Positions 9,099 through 18,279 of a stretch of 64,000 nucleotides of DNA are shown here, piece by piece. The position numbers and the translations under genes were made by a program. The DNA is taken from assembly GCA_027489965.1 (NCBI GenBank), contig JAIXZA010000050.1, forward strand, positions 1 through 64,000. The letters are read 5' to 3'. Positions within the stretch are counted from its first letter, which is position 1. Each line of letters opens with the position of its first letter. This DNA comes from Verrucomicrobiaceae bacterium (GTDB lineage: Bacteria; Verrucomicrobiota; Verrucomicrobiia; Verrucomicrobiales; Verrucomicrobiaceae). The notes under the pieces are model-generated. The model worked only from the letters and a program-made list of their open reading frames with translations, was not told where the DNA came from and did no database searches.

Positions 9099-10196
9099 AT
9101 GAAGTTCACGATCAGTAAGGAGTCATTCCAACAGGCCATTCAACAGGTACAGCACGTCGTCAGCACGCGCACGACGCTGGCCATCCTCTCCAATGTACTG
9201 CTCCGCGCCAAGGATGGCGTACTTGAGCTTACGACCACGGATCTCGATGTCGGTGTCACCTGTGTAGTGCCTGCTGAAGTGCATGAAGAAGGTGCCACCA
9301 CTCTGCCTGCACGCCGCTTGGCGACCATCGTTCGCGAATTGCCTGCAGAAGATATCGAAATCAGCGTGGATGAAAAGAACACCGCGTCTATCCGCAGCGG
9401 CCCCTCCTTCTTCAAAGTGCTGGGTCTGACCAGTGAAGAGTTCCCAGCGCTGCCACGCTTTGACGATGCCCGCGAATTTAAGATCGAGCAGGCTGCCCTG
9501 CGTGACTGCCTCAAAAAGACTTCGTATGCGATCTCCACCGATGAGACCCGCTATGTCCTCAATGGCATCCTTTTCTCCTTTAAAAACAATGCTCTAACCA
9601 TGGTTGCCACAGATGGTCGCCGTCTCGCCATGGTCGAGCAAGAATTGGAATTCCCTCAGAGTCAGGAGATCGACATCATCGTGCCGACGAAGGCTGTGAA
9701 TGAACTGGCCCGACTTTTAGGTGATTCGGGAGATGTGATCATCCGCGTGACCGGCAGTCAGGTCGGCTTTGATCTCGGTGACAGCCTGCTCATCAGTAAG
9801 CTGATCGACGGCAACTATCCGAACTATCGTCAAGTCATCCCTGGTGAAGCTAAAGAGCGCATTGCGCTGGATCGCGAAGTCTTCCTGAAGGCAATTAGCC
9901 GCGTCTCTCTTCTAGCTAGTGAGAAATCAAATTCAGTGAAGTTCCAATTCACACCTGGTCAGGTCGAGATCATCGCCAGTAGCCCAGACATTGGGGAGGC
10001 CCGCGAAACCATCGCTATTAACTACAAGGGAGCGACCATTACCATCGCCTTTAATCCTGAGTTCACCATGGCTCCTCTGCGCAATCTGAGTGCCGATGAG
10101 GTTCATCTTCATCTTATTGACGACATCAGCCCCGGAGTTCTCCGAACAGGCACCAATTTCCTCTACGTGCTCATGCCCATGCGCGTGAATAATTAA
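9099..10196 (+). CDS. dnaN: DNA polymerase III subunit beta (sliding clamp)
   Basis: The 365-residue protein matches the bacterial beta clamp over its whole length: MKFTISKESFQQAIQQVQHV, then TRTTLAILSNVLL, LTTTDLDVGV, LPARRLATIVRELP, the middle-domain segment YVLNGILFSF, TDGRRLAMVE, and the C-terminal YVLMPMR. The clamp encircles DNA as a dimer and tethers polymerase III and other partners. The start is supported by the invariant MKF N-terminus. dnaA, recF and gyrB, which commonly flank dnaN, are absent here, and I see no cluster of DnaA boxes upstream, so this locus is not evidently the origin. Confidence 0.97.
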   Translation: MKFTISKESFQQAIQQVQHVVSTRTTLAILSNVLLRAKDGVLELTTTDLDVGVTCVVPAEVHEEGATTLPARRLATIVRELPAEDIEISVDEKNTASIRSGPSFFKVLGLTSEEFPALPRFDDAREFKIEQAALRDCLKKTSYAISTDETRYVLNGILFSFKNNALTMVATDGRRLAMVEQELEFPQSQEIDIIVPTKAVNELARLLGDSGDVIIRVTGSQVGFDLGDSLLISKLIDGNYPNYRQVIPGEAKERIALDREVFLKAISRVSLLASEKSNSVKFQFTPGQVEIIASSPDIGEARETIAINYKGATITIAFNPEFTMAPLRNLSADEVHLHLIDDISPGVLRTGTNFLYVLMPMRVNN

Positions 10197-10227
10197 ATCT
10201 GTTTAACCCTTAACCTACCCTCCTCCG

Positions 10228-10752
10228 ATGGTCCGTTCCCCTCTCATTCTCACCTTGGCTGCCTGCGCTCTTTCCGCCTGCCAGCCCTACATGCAGCCAC
10301 GTCCTTTTGCTGGTCGCGGCGGTCAATCACTGGACAGCCCACCACGCTATGGCGATGGCAATCGTTATGTGGAGCCTATCGCACCAGGAGCACAAACTGA
10401 TCCGAGTGCTGTCGTGCCCCCAGTGCCGAGCACATCTGCTCCATCCATTCCCGGTGCCCCGGGAGTCGATCAAGGTCTGAGCCTGACACCCACACCGAGT
10501 GGACCTGCGGCCCCAACCACACCAACGGTGACAACGCCAAGCGTCCCGACAACGCCGACAGTAACGGCACCGACGCCTACACCTACACCCGCGGCTTCTG
10601 ATGTCCCTTTTGCGCGCTCTGTAGCAGGCAAGCCAGGTTACGTTTACAGTCCAAAAGATCCGAAAAAGATCATCAGCGTCGATGGCCTCCGCCCCGGCTC
10701 CAAAGCCAAGGACCCAGAGACCGGCGAGATCTTCCGTGTACCTTACCAGTGA
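10228..10752 (+). CDS. Proline/threonine-rich lipoprotein with a small conserved C-terminal module
   Basis: The 174-residue protein has a lipoprotein signal (LTLAACALSAC, lipidation at the final cysteine, about residue 18). The middle (about residues 45-125) is a low-complexity Pro/Thr/Ala linker of PTPTVTAP-type units and probably spans the periplasm or peptidoglycan. The C-terminal 45 residues (GKPGYVYSPKDPKKI, GSKAKDPETGEIFRVP) form a compact module that I have seen in similar form in other verrucomicrobial lipoproteins; its role is unknown. It begins 31 bp after dnaN on the same strand and may be read through from it. Confidence 0.75.
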   Translation: MVRSPLILTLAACALSACQPYMQPRPFAGRGGQSLDSPPRYGDGNRYVEPIAPGAQTDPSAVVPPVPSTSAPSIPGAPGVDQGLSLTPTPSGPAAPTTPTVTTPSVPTTPTVTAPTPTPTPAASDVPFARSVAGKPGYVYSPKDPKKIISVDGLRPGSKAKDPETGEIFRVPYQ

Positions 10753-10762
10753 GAACAGCGAG

Positions 10763-13700
10763 TCACTTTCTCGGCTTCTCGTTTAGCAGATAGCCGAGCA
10801 AGTCCATGAGCGTTGCTTCATCGAGTGACTGGCCGAAGGTCGGTGGCATAAGAGAAATGGGGCTGACTTCGGTTTTCTGGATGTCCTTTTTCGGGATGCG
10901 CTGTTCCTTGCCTGCAGCGTCGGCGAGTAGGTGGATCTGACCGAGTTCGGCTTTCAGGAAGCCGGCGAAGGTGCTGCCGTCATTCATCGTCAGCGTATGC
11001 AGATGGAAGTGGGCATCGACGTTGCGGTTCGGGTCGAGGATGTCTTCACAGAGTCGCTCAGGGCCGCGTGCGCCGATGCCGTCGAGCTGCGGGCCGATGA
11101 GGCCGCCCTCGCCTTTGATCTGATGGCAGACGGCGCAGTTCATCTTGAAGACGTTGGACCCGACTTCGAGGTCTGGCTTGGCTTTGGCAAAGGCGGCGAC
11201 GCGGCTGGCGATGAGTGTATCGAGTTGCTTCCGTTGCTCGGGTGAAATCGCCAGCTGCGGCGGTGCAGAGCGGGCTGGTAGATAGGCAGCCAGCTTTTCC
11301 CGCAAGGCAGCAGGCGCACTGTGCTGAAGCATGATGGCGAGTGTTTTGAGATTCTCACGGGTACTGTCGGCACTTTGGAATTCACTCACGCTTACCAGCG
11401 CAGGTTCGATGCGCGTGATGCCTAGCCAAGCGTAGGCCTTGCCATCATCGCCATCCACGATCTCCAGTCGCACGGCTTTGCCGACATGCTTCGTGAGATC
11501 GAGTTCGACTCGCTTACAGACATCATCACGCGGCGGGAAGGCGCTTGCCAGCGTCTCGCCAGATTTCGCCTCGACGACACGAACGAGATTCTTGTTATGC
11601 TCCTCCGCTTTCGGGGGGCCGCGATGCCCATTGATCCAAAGCGCGAGCTTCGCCGGAGCTGGGAAGTCTTTGGACCGCAAGATGCCTGTGCGGCTCTCTT
11701 CCTCGCCACTACCCGCAGCCATGCTCTGAAGCACTTGCGTCTCCGTGCCGTCCGCACACTTGCGCGGTCGCAGCGCCCAAGCTGGAGATTTCGCCGAAGC
11801 GACGACGGTCCAGGCAGGCTCCGGCTTGTTCGCATTCGCCGCTACCATTTCCTCCGCTAGTTCCTGCGCCCAGGATAGAAGTTCCGGCGGTGGGGGTGCG
11901 CCGCGCTCGCTGAGGCCGTCGGAGATGGCTTGGAGGAGCGGGAGCGCGGGGGAAGAGACTGAAGCGACCGAAGGAGCGGCAGAACGACGGGCGTGGGCAA
12001 TGGTTTGGAGGAGAAGTGCGGGGGCACCGTAGCGGGCGATGTGTGTGAGTCTGGAGGGTGCGATGTTTTGGCCCGTTTGGAGGTGCTTGAATGAAAACGA
12101 GGCTGCGTCAGCGGTTGGGACGGCCGCGAGCACTTCGATAAACCAAGGCTTATCCATCATCTTTCCCATCCATCGGTACGCCTCGGAGTTTTCCAGCCAT
12201 CCCGGCTGCGAAAGCACGTCTTGCAACAGCAATCGTAGAGAGTACACATAAGCCGTGTCGCCCAACTTGTGAGACAACCCATTCTCCGGTCCAGGTGGGG
12301 AAAGCAGATCGTCAGTAAGCTGCACCAACATGATGACCACAATCCCGTGCCAGCTTGGATCACCCACCAGAAAGTCCGGTCGTTGCAGGAGCGCCTGAGT
12401 TGCCGCCCGCCCTATCGCGCTGCCACGACCATCGAATGCGATGCCTAGGTTCCATTTCTCCCATGAGTGAAGTTTGTCATAGGAGCCAATAACCTGTGCA
12501 GCGTGAGACATCACAAGGCCATTCAGCACCTGCCCGTCGTCCTCGACCCAAGATCCGCCAGTGTTAAGTGACCGTAAAATATTCGACAGGAGAAAGCGCT
12601 CTCCTAGGTATGATAAAGCCCATGTCGTGTAGGCCATGCGCATATCAGACTGTGGCCAATCAACTTGCTTATAAACGAAGTCTCCGATGTCATTGGGACG
12701 CTGATCAGGAGGCTCGCGATCACCTTGTGCCACCATGGCTTCTCCAGATTTAAAGACACGGAAGAACTCTGGCAGCCACTCTTTGCTGCCACGCAGCCTG
12801 ACTTCGCGCAGCGCGAGATGACGTCGGGTGAGGTTCGGATGGCCCAGTTCATCGGCAATCTGCTTTGCTGACATGGCGATGAAGTTATCCGATGGCGCGG
12901 TCGAGTCCTTCTTCACCACCCGCCAAATCCTCCCGCGTTCCTTGTCACGTCCCGGATGCTCCAGCGGGACTTCGTAGTGTCCGATGATTTTGTTGTAGAA
13001 GTCGGCGATGTAGAGGGCGTTGTCGGGGCCGAGCTGGAGATCGACGGGGCGGAACCAGGGGTCATCGCTGGTGAGGAAGTCGGGCTGTTCGTTCGCCTTT
13101 GGCGTGCTGCCGGTGAAGGTGACGTGATCATGGTTCACTTTGGAGGTGACGCAGTTACCAACGAGGGTGTGATCATCCCATTCCGGCCCCCAAACACCGC
13201 CATCCAGGTAAACGATGCCGCAGATGCCGGTGCTGCCATGCGTGTGCTGGCACATGACGGGTGCAAAGCCGAGACCGTCGTGGGGCTTGCCAAAGCTGGG
13301 ATAACACGCGCCGCGAATGAGCTGGTAAATGGGCGAGCTGTGGCAGTCGGCGCTGTAGAGATTGCCGTAGCGGTCCCAGCACAGGCCAAAGGGATTCACC
13401 TGGCCACTGGTCCATTTTTCGACAGCGGAGCCATCGGGGCGGAAGCGGAAGACGTTCCCGCTGTGGGGAGTGATTCCCTGAGATCCATCAGATCCGATTG
13501 ATCGGTCGGATCTGATTTGGAACTTGCTGGTATTACTAAATCCATGCGTCGCATAAACCCAGCCATCCAGGCCGAGGCGGAAGCTGCTGCACATGCCGTG
13601 CGTGTCCTTTTCATAACCCAGAGGACCGAAGATGACTTCGCGGACATCGGCTTTATCATCGCCATCCGTGTCGGCGAAATACCAGATGTTCGGGATGCTC

Positions 13701-14131
13701 CAGGCGATGCAGCCGCCTTTGTGCTCCGGCTTGTGCCAGGGTACGACTCCAGTGGGGATGTTCAGCCCATCAGCGAAGTCGGTGACTTTGTCAGCCCTGC
13801 CATCGCCATCGGTATCTTCAAGGATTTTGATGGCATCACGGCTATTTTTGACACGAGTGCCCTGGGTGTCGGACCAGCGGCTTTTATCAGCGGCATAGGG
13901 ATACTCGACGGTGCTGCTGACCCACAAACGACCATGCGCATCAAAGGCCATGTTGATGGGCTTGTTGATCATCGGCTCACTGGCAAAGAGATGGACCTCG
14001 AAGCCCGGCGGCACATGCAGCGCGGCTTTTTCCTGCTCTGGCGTCAGAGCGGCGGTCTCACGCACGAGGCGTGTGTCAGGCTCTGCCGCAGAGAGTAGCG
14101 AGATGAGTGAAAAGAAGAGGGCGCAGCGCAT
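10763..14131 (-). CDS. PVC-type 'membrane-bound dehydrogenase' with C-terminal haem-binding domain
   Basis: The protein has 1,122 residues from the ATG at 14131, which gives a clean signal peptide (MRCALFFSLISLLSAAEP); the frame runs 63 bases further upstream without a better start. The N-terminal half is a beta-propeller of the TIGR02604/DUF7133 type (VPPGFEVHLFASEPMINKPI, FDAHGRLWVSSTVEYPY, DTDGDGRADKV, QLGPDNALYIADFYNKIIGHYE). The middle is helical and HEAT-like, followed by a beta-rich segment. The last about 140 residues are the Pirellula-type haem-binding domain with CAVCH and SLMPPTF. The likely role is PQQ-type or sugar dehydrogenation at the cell envelope, with electrons passed to the haem; the substrate is unknown. 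It is divergent from the ThuA-like gene, with which this family is often paired. Confidence 0.9.
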   Translation of the reverse strand: MRCALFFSLISLLSAAEPDTRLVRETAALTPEQEKAALHVPPGFEVHLFASEPMINKPINMAFDAHGRLWVSSTVEYPYAADKSRWSDTQGTRVKNSRDAIKILEDTDGDGRADKVTDFADGLNIPTGVVPWHKPEHKGGCIAWSIPNIWYFADTDGDDKADVREVIFGPLGYEKDTHGMCSSFRLGLDGWVYATHGFSNTSKFQIRSDRSIGSDGSQGITPHSGNVFRFRPDGSAVEKWTSGQVNPFGLCWDRYGNLYSADCHSSPIYQLIRGACYPSFGKPHDGLGFAPVMCQHTHGSTGICGIVYLDGGVWGPEWDDHTLVGNCVTSKVNHDHVTFTGSTPKANEQPDFLTSDDPWFRPVDLQLGPDNALYIADFYNKIIGHYEVPLEHPGRDKERGRIWRVVKKDSTAPSDNFIAMSAKQIADELGHPNLTRRHLALREVRLRGSKEWLPEFFRVFKSGEAMVAQGDREPPDQRPNDIGDFVYKQVDWPQSDMRMAYTTWALSYLGERFLLSNILRSLNTGGSWVEDDGQVLNGLVMSHAAQVIGSYDKLHSWEKWNLGIAFDGRGSAIGRAATQALLQRPDFLVGDPSWHGIVVIMLVQLTDDLLSPPGPENGLSHKLGDTAYVYSLRLLLQDVLSQPGWLENSEAYRWMGKMMDKPWFIEVLAAVPTADAASFSFKHLQTGQNIAPSRLTHIARYGAPALLLQTIAHARRSAAPSVASVSSPALPLLQAISDGLSERGAPPPPELLSWAQELAEEMVAANANKPEPAWTVVASAKSPAWALRPRKCADGTETQVLQSMAAGSGEEESRTGILRSKDFPAPAKLALWINGHRGPPKAEEHNKNLVRVVEAKSGETLASAFPPRDDVCKRVELDLTKHVGKAVRLEIVDGDDGKAYAWLGITRIEPALVSVSEFQSADSTRENLKTLAIMLQHSAPAALREKLAAYLPARSAPPQLAISPEQRKQLDTLIASRVAAFAKAKPDLEVGSNVFKMNCAVCHQIKGEGGLIGPQLDGIGARGPERLCEDILDPNRNVDAHFHLHTLTMNDGSTFAGFLKAELGQIHLLADAAGKEQRIPKKDIQKTEVSPISLMPPTFGQSLDEATLMDLLGYLLNEKPRK

Positions 14132-14237
14132 AATGGAGTCCATCATGACGGCATGTCGCCCATAGTGGCAAGCCATGGAACAAGACATTCTCATTTTGGC
14201 TCTTGCTGACCTGTCGGCTCACCGATAAAAAGACAGC

Positions 14238-15152
14238 ATGTGCCCAAGATCACTTCTACTCACCGCCTTCACCTTCATCGCGCTCAGCGCCTCTGCCGCA
14301 GATCGGCTGAAGGTGCTCATCATTGATGGTCAAAACAATCACAAGTGGGACATCACCACGCCCGTGCTTCTAAATGCACTGGATAGCAGCGGTGCTTTCA
14401 CCACGGAAGTTAGCACGACCCCTGCCAAAGGCTCGCCTGCTGAAGCCTGGAAAGATTGGCATCCTGACTTTGCTCAGTATTCGGCAGTGGTCAGTAACTA
14501 CAATGGTGAGCCATGGCCTGAGTCTGTTCGATTGGCTTTTGATGCTTACATGAAGAATGGTGGCGGTTTTGTCTCCGTTCACGCCGCTGATAATTCCTTT
14601 CCTGAGTGGAAAGAGTACAACCAGATGATCGGTGTCGGTGGTTGGGGAAAAAGAAACGAGGAATCAGGTCCATGGCTGTATGTCAAAGATGGCAAGCTTT
14701 TCCGCGATACCAGCAAAGGCAACGGTGGTGCCCATGGTCAGCAGCATGAGTTTGTCGTAGAAATCCAAAATACGGAGCACCCCATTACTCGTGGACTGCC
14801 TGCGCGCTGGCTCCACGCCAAGGATGAGTTATACAGCCGTCTCCGAGGGCCTGCGGAGAACATTGAGATTTTAGCCACGGCAAAATCGGATCTGACCTCT
14901 GAAAATGAACCCAATCTCATGGTCCTCAGTTATGGCAAGGGCCGCGTTTTCCATACGACACTGGGACATGCTGATTACTCCATGCTGGATCGCGGATTCT
15001 ATGAAACCTTTCAACGCGGCACGGAGTGGGTAGCAACTGGTGACACCAAAGCCACTGGAGATGTGCCAGCAGATTTCCCGACCGCGGAAAAGGTCTCGGT
15101 TGTGCTTTTGGACGGGCATCCCAAACAGTCAGCGCCTGCACCCAAAAAGTAA
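14238..15152 (+). CDS. ThuA-like domain protein, secreted
   Basis: The 304-residue protein starts with a signal peptide (MCPRSLLLTAFTFIALSASA) and then shows the ThuA/trehalose-utilisation fold: LKVLIIDGQNNHKWD, YNGEPWPESVR, YMKNGGGFVSVHAADNSF, HPITRGLP, AKDELYSRLRG and GKGRVFHTTLGH. This is a class I glutamine amidotransferase-like flavodoxin fold without established catalysis; in the PVC group the domain is commonly fused to or adjacent to the dehydrogenase/haem proteins. Here it is transcribed divergently from such a dehydrogenase, with 106 bp between starts that must hold both promoters. It may bind or process a sugar for that enzyme (inference). Confidence 0.9.
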   Translation: MCPRSLLLTAFTFIALSASAADRLKVLIIDGQNNHKWDITTPVLLNALDSSGAFTTEVSTTPAKGSPAEAWKDWHPDFAQYSAVVSNYNGEPWPESVRLAFDAYMKNGGGFVSVHAADNSFPEWKEYNQMIGVGGWGKRNEESGPWLYVKDGKLFRDTSKGNGGAHGQQHEFVVEIQNTEHPITRGLPARWLHAKDELYSRLRGPAENIEILATAKSDLTSENEPNLMVLSYGKGRVFHTTLGHADYSMLDRGFYETFQRGTEWVATGDTKATGDVPADFPTAEKVSVVLLDGHPKQSAPAPKK

Positions 15153-15225
15153 GACTTTGACATACTCATAAAAATCAGTTGCTCAATGCCGCTGAGAAGA
15201 GTATGAACACTGCCCTTTGGATCAC

Positions 15226-15300
15226 GCGCGGTTAGCTCAGTGGTAGAGCATTACCTTGACATGGTAGGGGTCACAGGTTCGAACCCTGTACCGCGCACCA
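15226..15300 (+). tRNA. tRNA-Val (anticodon GAC)
   Basis: A complete cloverleaf can be drawn. The acceptor stem GCGCGGT pairs with ACCGCGC; the D arm is TAGCTCAGTGGTAGAGCA; the anticodon loop TTGACAT carries GAC (valine, codons GUC/GUU); the T arm is CAGGTTCGAACCCTG; and CCA is encoded at the 3' end. Length is 75 nt including CCA. Coordinates come from the stem pairing. Confidence 0.96.
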
Positions 15301-15407
15301 TCTTTAACGAAGCCAGCTTTAAAAGCTCAATCGCTTCAGAAGATGAGTCGATCCAAATAGAATCTGAGGAAGAAGCACTTCTTGAAACGCGTAATGACAG
15401 CCTTCGT

Positions 15408-15845
15408 ATGATTCGTCTTTCGCTTACACTGCTGGTCGCTTGCCTGCTCTCTTCATGCTCCACGGCTTTTCAACTTGAATGGAAAGCGGCGACGGCTCTC
15501 GGCCCACAATCAGGCATTGAGGGCGCCTGGCAGGGCACTTGGTTGAGTTCAGCAAACGGACATCATGGGAATCTGCGCTGCATCGTGGGACACAAGAAGA
15601 ATGCCCAAGGTGATCGTGAATTTCATTATCATGCAACTTGGGCCGGTCTTGTCGGAGGTGCCTATCGTGCCACGCATCGCGTGAATGTATCCAAGGGGGC
15701 TTCGACTTTTACCGGTGAATATCAGATGCCGCGCTGGGCCGGGGGGCGCTATGTTTATGGAGGCACGATCCAGGGAGATGCCTTTAATGCCTGTTATGAA
15801 TGCTCCAAGGATAAGGGCACTTTTCAGATGCAGCGGGTGAGATAG
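15408..15845 (+). CDS. Small lipoprotein of unknown function
   Basis: The 145-residue protein begins MIRLSLTLLVACLLSSCS, a typical lipoprotein signal with lipidation at the cysteine at residue 17. The mature part (GIEGAWQGTWLSSANGHHGN, FHYHATWAGLVGG, MPRWAGGRYVYGG, YECSKDKGTFQM) looks like a small beta-barrel or lipocalin-like fold with a W-x-G-x-W opening, but I do not recognise a named family. The open frame continues upstream through the tRNA-Val gene; the internal ATG is chosen because it alone gives the lipobox at the N-terminus and avoids the tRNA. Confidence 0.78.
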   Translation: MIRLSLTLLVACLLSSCSTAFQLEWKAATALGPQSGIEGAWQGTWLSSANGHHGNLRCIVGHKKNAQGDREFHYHATWAGLVGGAYRATHRVNVSKGASTFTGEYQMPRWAGGRYVYGGTIQGDAFNACYECSKDKGTFQMQRVR

Positions 15846-15912
15846 GCAAATTTTGACCCAACTTTCACAAGCAAGGCTGAGACGGTGAGGTGGGGCTGGC
15901 GATAATGCGCTG

Positions 15913-18279
15913 ATGCCATCCCATAGCTCCTGCAAACACTGCGGATCTCCCGTGCCAGCGGACCGCGATGACGAGTTCTGCTGCTCGGGATGTGTGTATG
16001 TGTTTGATTTGCTTCATCAGCAGGGTCTTGATCATTTCTATGATTTAAAGGGCGGTCTTTCATTGCCACCTGTTTCCCCGCAGAGTCTGCGTGAACGCGA
16101 TTATGAATGGCTGGTGGAGCTCGGGCGCAACGCTGCTCCGCAGGGCGAGCTTTGCCTGGCGCTACAGGGCATCTCCTGTGTGGGTTGTATCTGGCTGATC
16201 GAAAAAGTCTTTGCTCGTCATGCGGGTGGACTGAGGGTCAATGTGGATGTTGTTCACGGTGATCTATTCTTTTGCTATGATCCGGCAGTGTTTGATGTGG
16301 TGGCCTTTGCCAAAGACATGCAGGCGTTTGGGTATCTTGTTGGACCGCCACGTGAGGGCGAAGAGCGTAAACAAACCTCTGGCTTGGAACGGCGCATGGG
16401 CGTGTGTGGAGCCTTCGCTATGAATGCTATGGCCTTCTGTCTGCCTGCCTATTATGGCATGCCAGCGGACTTTGTTTTTGCGCCCTGGTTTGATATGATC
16501 GCTGCGGTCTCTGCCACTTTGGCCATGTTGGTCGGTGGGTCCTATTTCATTGAAAAAGCCTGGCGCAGCCTACAGGCCGGAGCGCTGCACATTGATACAC
16601 CTATCGCGCTGGGGATCATTGCGGCTTACGGTGGCTCTATCGCTGGGTGGATTGCCGGAGTGCCAGGGCTGAAGTACTTCGACTTTGTGGCCATCTTCAT
16701 TTTTCTCATGCTTGTGGGGCGCTGGGCGCAGCAGGCAGCCGTGGAAAGGAATCGCCGTAAACTCATGCGTGACACCTCCATCCCAGACTCGGTGAAACTG
16801 CTGGAAGAGGATAAGCCGCGCCCGCTCAGTGCCTTGAAACCTGGAGTGCGCTTTGTCATCAAGCCTGGGCAATCTATCCCAGTTGCCTGCCGATTGCTGA
16901 GTTCACAAGCTTCCGTCAGTCTTGAGTGGATCAATGGTGAAAGCGAAGCTCAGCTGCGTGATGAGGGCCAACTGCTGCCATCGGGTGCCTTAAATATTGG
17001 CTCACGCGGGCTGGAGGCAGAGGCTCTGGAAGGTTGGCCGGATAGCACGTTGCGGAAGCTTTTAGAAGCCCGCCGCCCAGGTGAATTTCGCGATCTGAAA
17101 TTGGAGCGCCTCTTGCGCTGGTATCTAGGCATCGTTGTCATCATTGGCATTGCTGGGGCTTTCTGGTGGGCTTTGCATGGGGCTGGTGTGGTGCAGGCTG
17201 TTCAGGTCATGATCTCCATCTTTGTCGTCTCCTGCCCTTGTGCCCTCGGCGTGGCCGTGCCATTGGCGGAAGAATTAGCTGCGGCACGTGCTGAAAAACT
17301 AGGCGTTTTTGTTCGGACGCTCGGCCTTTGGAAACGCCTGATTCGTGTGCAGCGGACGGTCTTTGATAAAACAGGAACGCTGACTTTGGAAAATCCAGTC
17401 TTGGAGAATCGGGAGGTGATTAACCACCTGAATGACCAAGCTCGCTGCGCACTGCGCACTTTAGTCACAGGGAATCTGCATCCCGTGAGTCGGAGCTTGT
17501 TTGATGCCGTCGGTCCCGGTGAGCTAAGCACGAATGAGGTCCATGAAGTCATCGGCCAAGGCTTGTCGTTCACCGATGAATCTGGCCACGAATGGTTTCT
17601 CGGTCGCGGTGCGGGTGCCGATGCATTGCTGAGCTTGGATGGCGTGGCCATGGCGGGCTTTCGCTTTCGAGATGAACTGCGTGCAGAGTCACTTAATGAA
17701 GTGCGTACGCTGCAAGAGCGAGGCATTTCTGTGCACATCCTCAGTGGTGATCGCGATGCCAAAGTCGCACATATCGCCGCCCAGCTTGGTTTGAAAAACA
17801 AAGACTGGCAGGCAGGCCTGACCCCTGAGCAAAAAGCAGCGTGGGTGACGGAACACAATGACAACAATACTCTCTACATCGGTGACGGAGCCAATGACAG
17901 CCTTGCCTTTGACGCTGCACTTTGTGCGGGGAGTCCGGTTACGGGACGCAGCTTTCTGGAGCAAAAGGCGGATTTCTTTTTCCTCGGGCACAGTCTGCGT
18001 TTTGTCACTGGTTTGATGGACGTCGCTCGACTGCATCGCCGCGCGACACGACGTGTTTTTGCTTTTTCAGTTACTTACAATGTCGTCACCGTCGTGGCTG
18101 GTCTGATGGGCCATCTTAGTCCTCTTGCCGCAGCGATTCTAATGCCACTGAGTTCAGTCGCGACCTTGAGTATTGTAGCGCTGACTTTTGCAGGGAAAAA
18201 GCAGACCTCCGAGAAGGTCTCGTTGGCTGAGGAGCTATGCCCAAACAATCAGACTGCGGGCCACCTCGCCACGCTCTAA
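15913..18279 (+). CDS. FixI/CcoI-type heavy-metal (copper) translocating P1B-ATPase
   Basis: The protein has 788 residues. An N-terminal cysteine cluster (C7, C10, C23, C24, C27) of the FixI/CcoI kind precedes a degenerate heavy-metal-associated domain with CVGC at 89-92. Membrane helices surround the copper-type CPC motif at 441-443. The phosphorylation motif DKTGT starts at D485, HP lies in NLHPVSRSL, and GDGANDS spans 657-663. The actuator loop reads NGES at 341-344 where TGES is usual; the glutamate is kept. Enzymes of this subgroup supply copper to cbb3-type cytochrome oxidases. No ccoNOPQ or ccoGHS genes are in the window, so it is orphaned here. The last 45 bases overlap the convergent alcohol dehydrogenase. 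Confidence 0.92.
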   Translation: MPSHSSCKHCGSPVPADRDDEFCCSGCVYVFDLLHQQGLDHFYDLKGGLSLPPVSPQSLRERDYEWLVELGRNAAPQGELCLALQGISCVGCIWLIEKVFARHAGGLRVNVDVVHGDLFFCYDPAVFDVVAFAKDMQAFGYLVGPPREGEERKQTSGLERRMGVCGAFAMNAMAFCLPAYYGMPADFVFAPWFDMIAAVSATLAMLVGGSYFIEKAWRSLQAGALHIDTPIALGIIAAYGGSIAGWIAGVPGLKYFDFVAIFIFLMLVGRWAQQAAVERNRRKLMRDTSIPDSVKLLEEDKPRPLSALKPGVRFVIKPGQSIPVACRLLSSQASVSLEWINGESEAQLRDEGQLLPSGALNIGSRGLEAEALEGWPDSTLRKLLEARRPGEFRDLKLERLLRWYLGIVVIIGIAGAFWWALHGAGVVQAVQVMISIFVVSCPCALGVAVPLAEELAAARAEKLGVFVRTLGLWKRLIRVQRTVFDKTGTLTLENPVLENREVINHLNDQARCALRTLVTGNLHPVSRSLFDAVGPGELSTNEVHEVIGQGLSFTDESGHEWFLGRGAGADALLSLDGVAMAGFRFRDELRAESLNEVRTLQERGISVHILSGDRDAKVAHIAAQLGLKNKDWQAGLTPEQKAAWVTEHNDNNTLYIGDGANDSLAFDAALCAGSPVTGRSFLEQKADFFFLGHSLRFVTGLMDVARLHRRATRRVFAFSVTYNVVTVVAGLMGHLSPLAAAILMPLSSVATLSIVALTFAGKKQTSEKVSLAEELCPNNQTAGHLATL

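Noticed and set aside
13517..14098. A 193-codon plus-strand frame
   Set aside because: Antisense to the N-terminal propeller of the PVC dehydrogenase, which has clear family motifs; no own signal or domain.
15240..15407. A 56-codon N-terminal extension of the small lipoprotein
   Set aside because: It is translated from within tRNA-Val, and the lipobox sits at the internal ATG at 15408.
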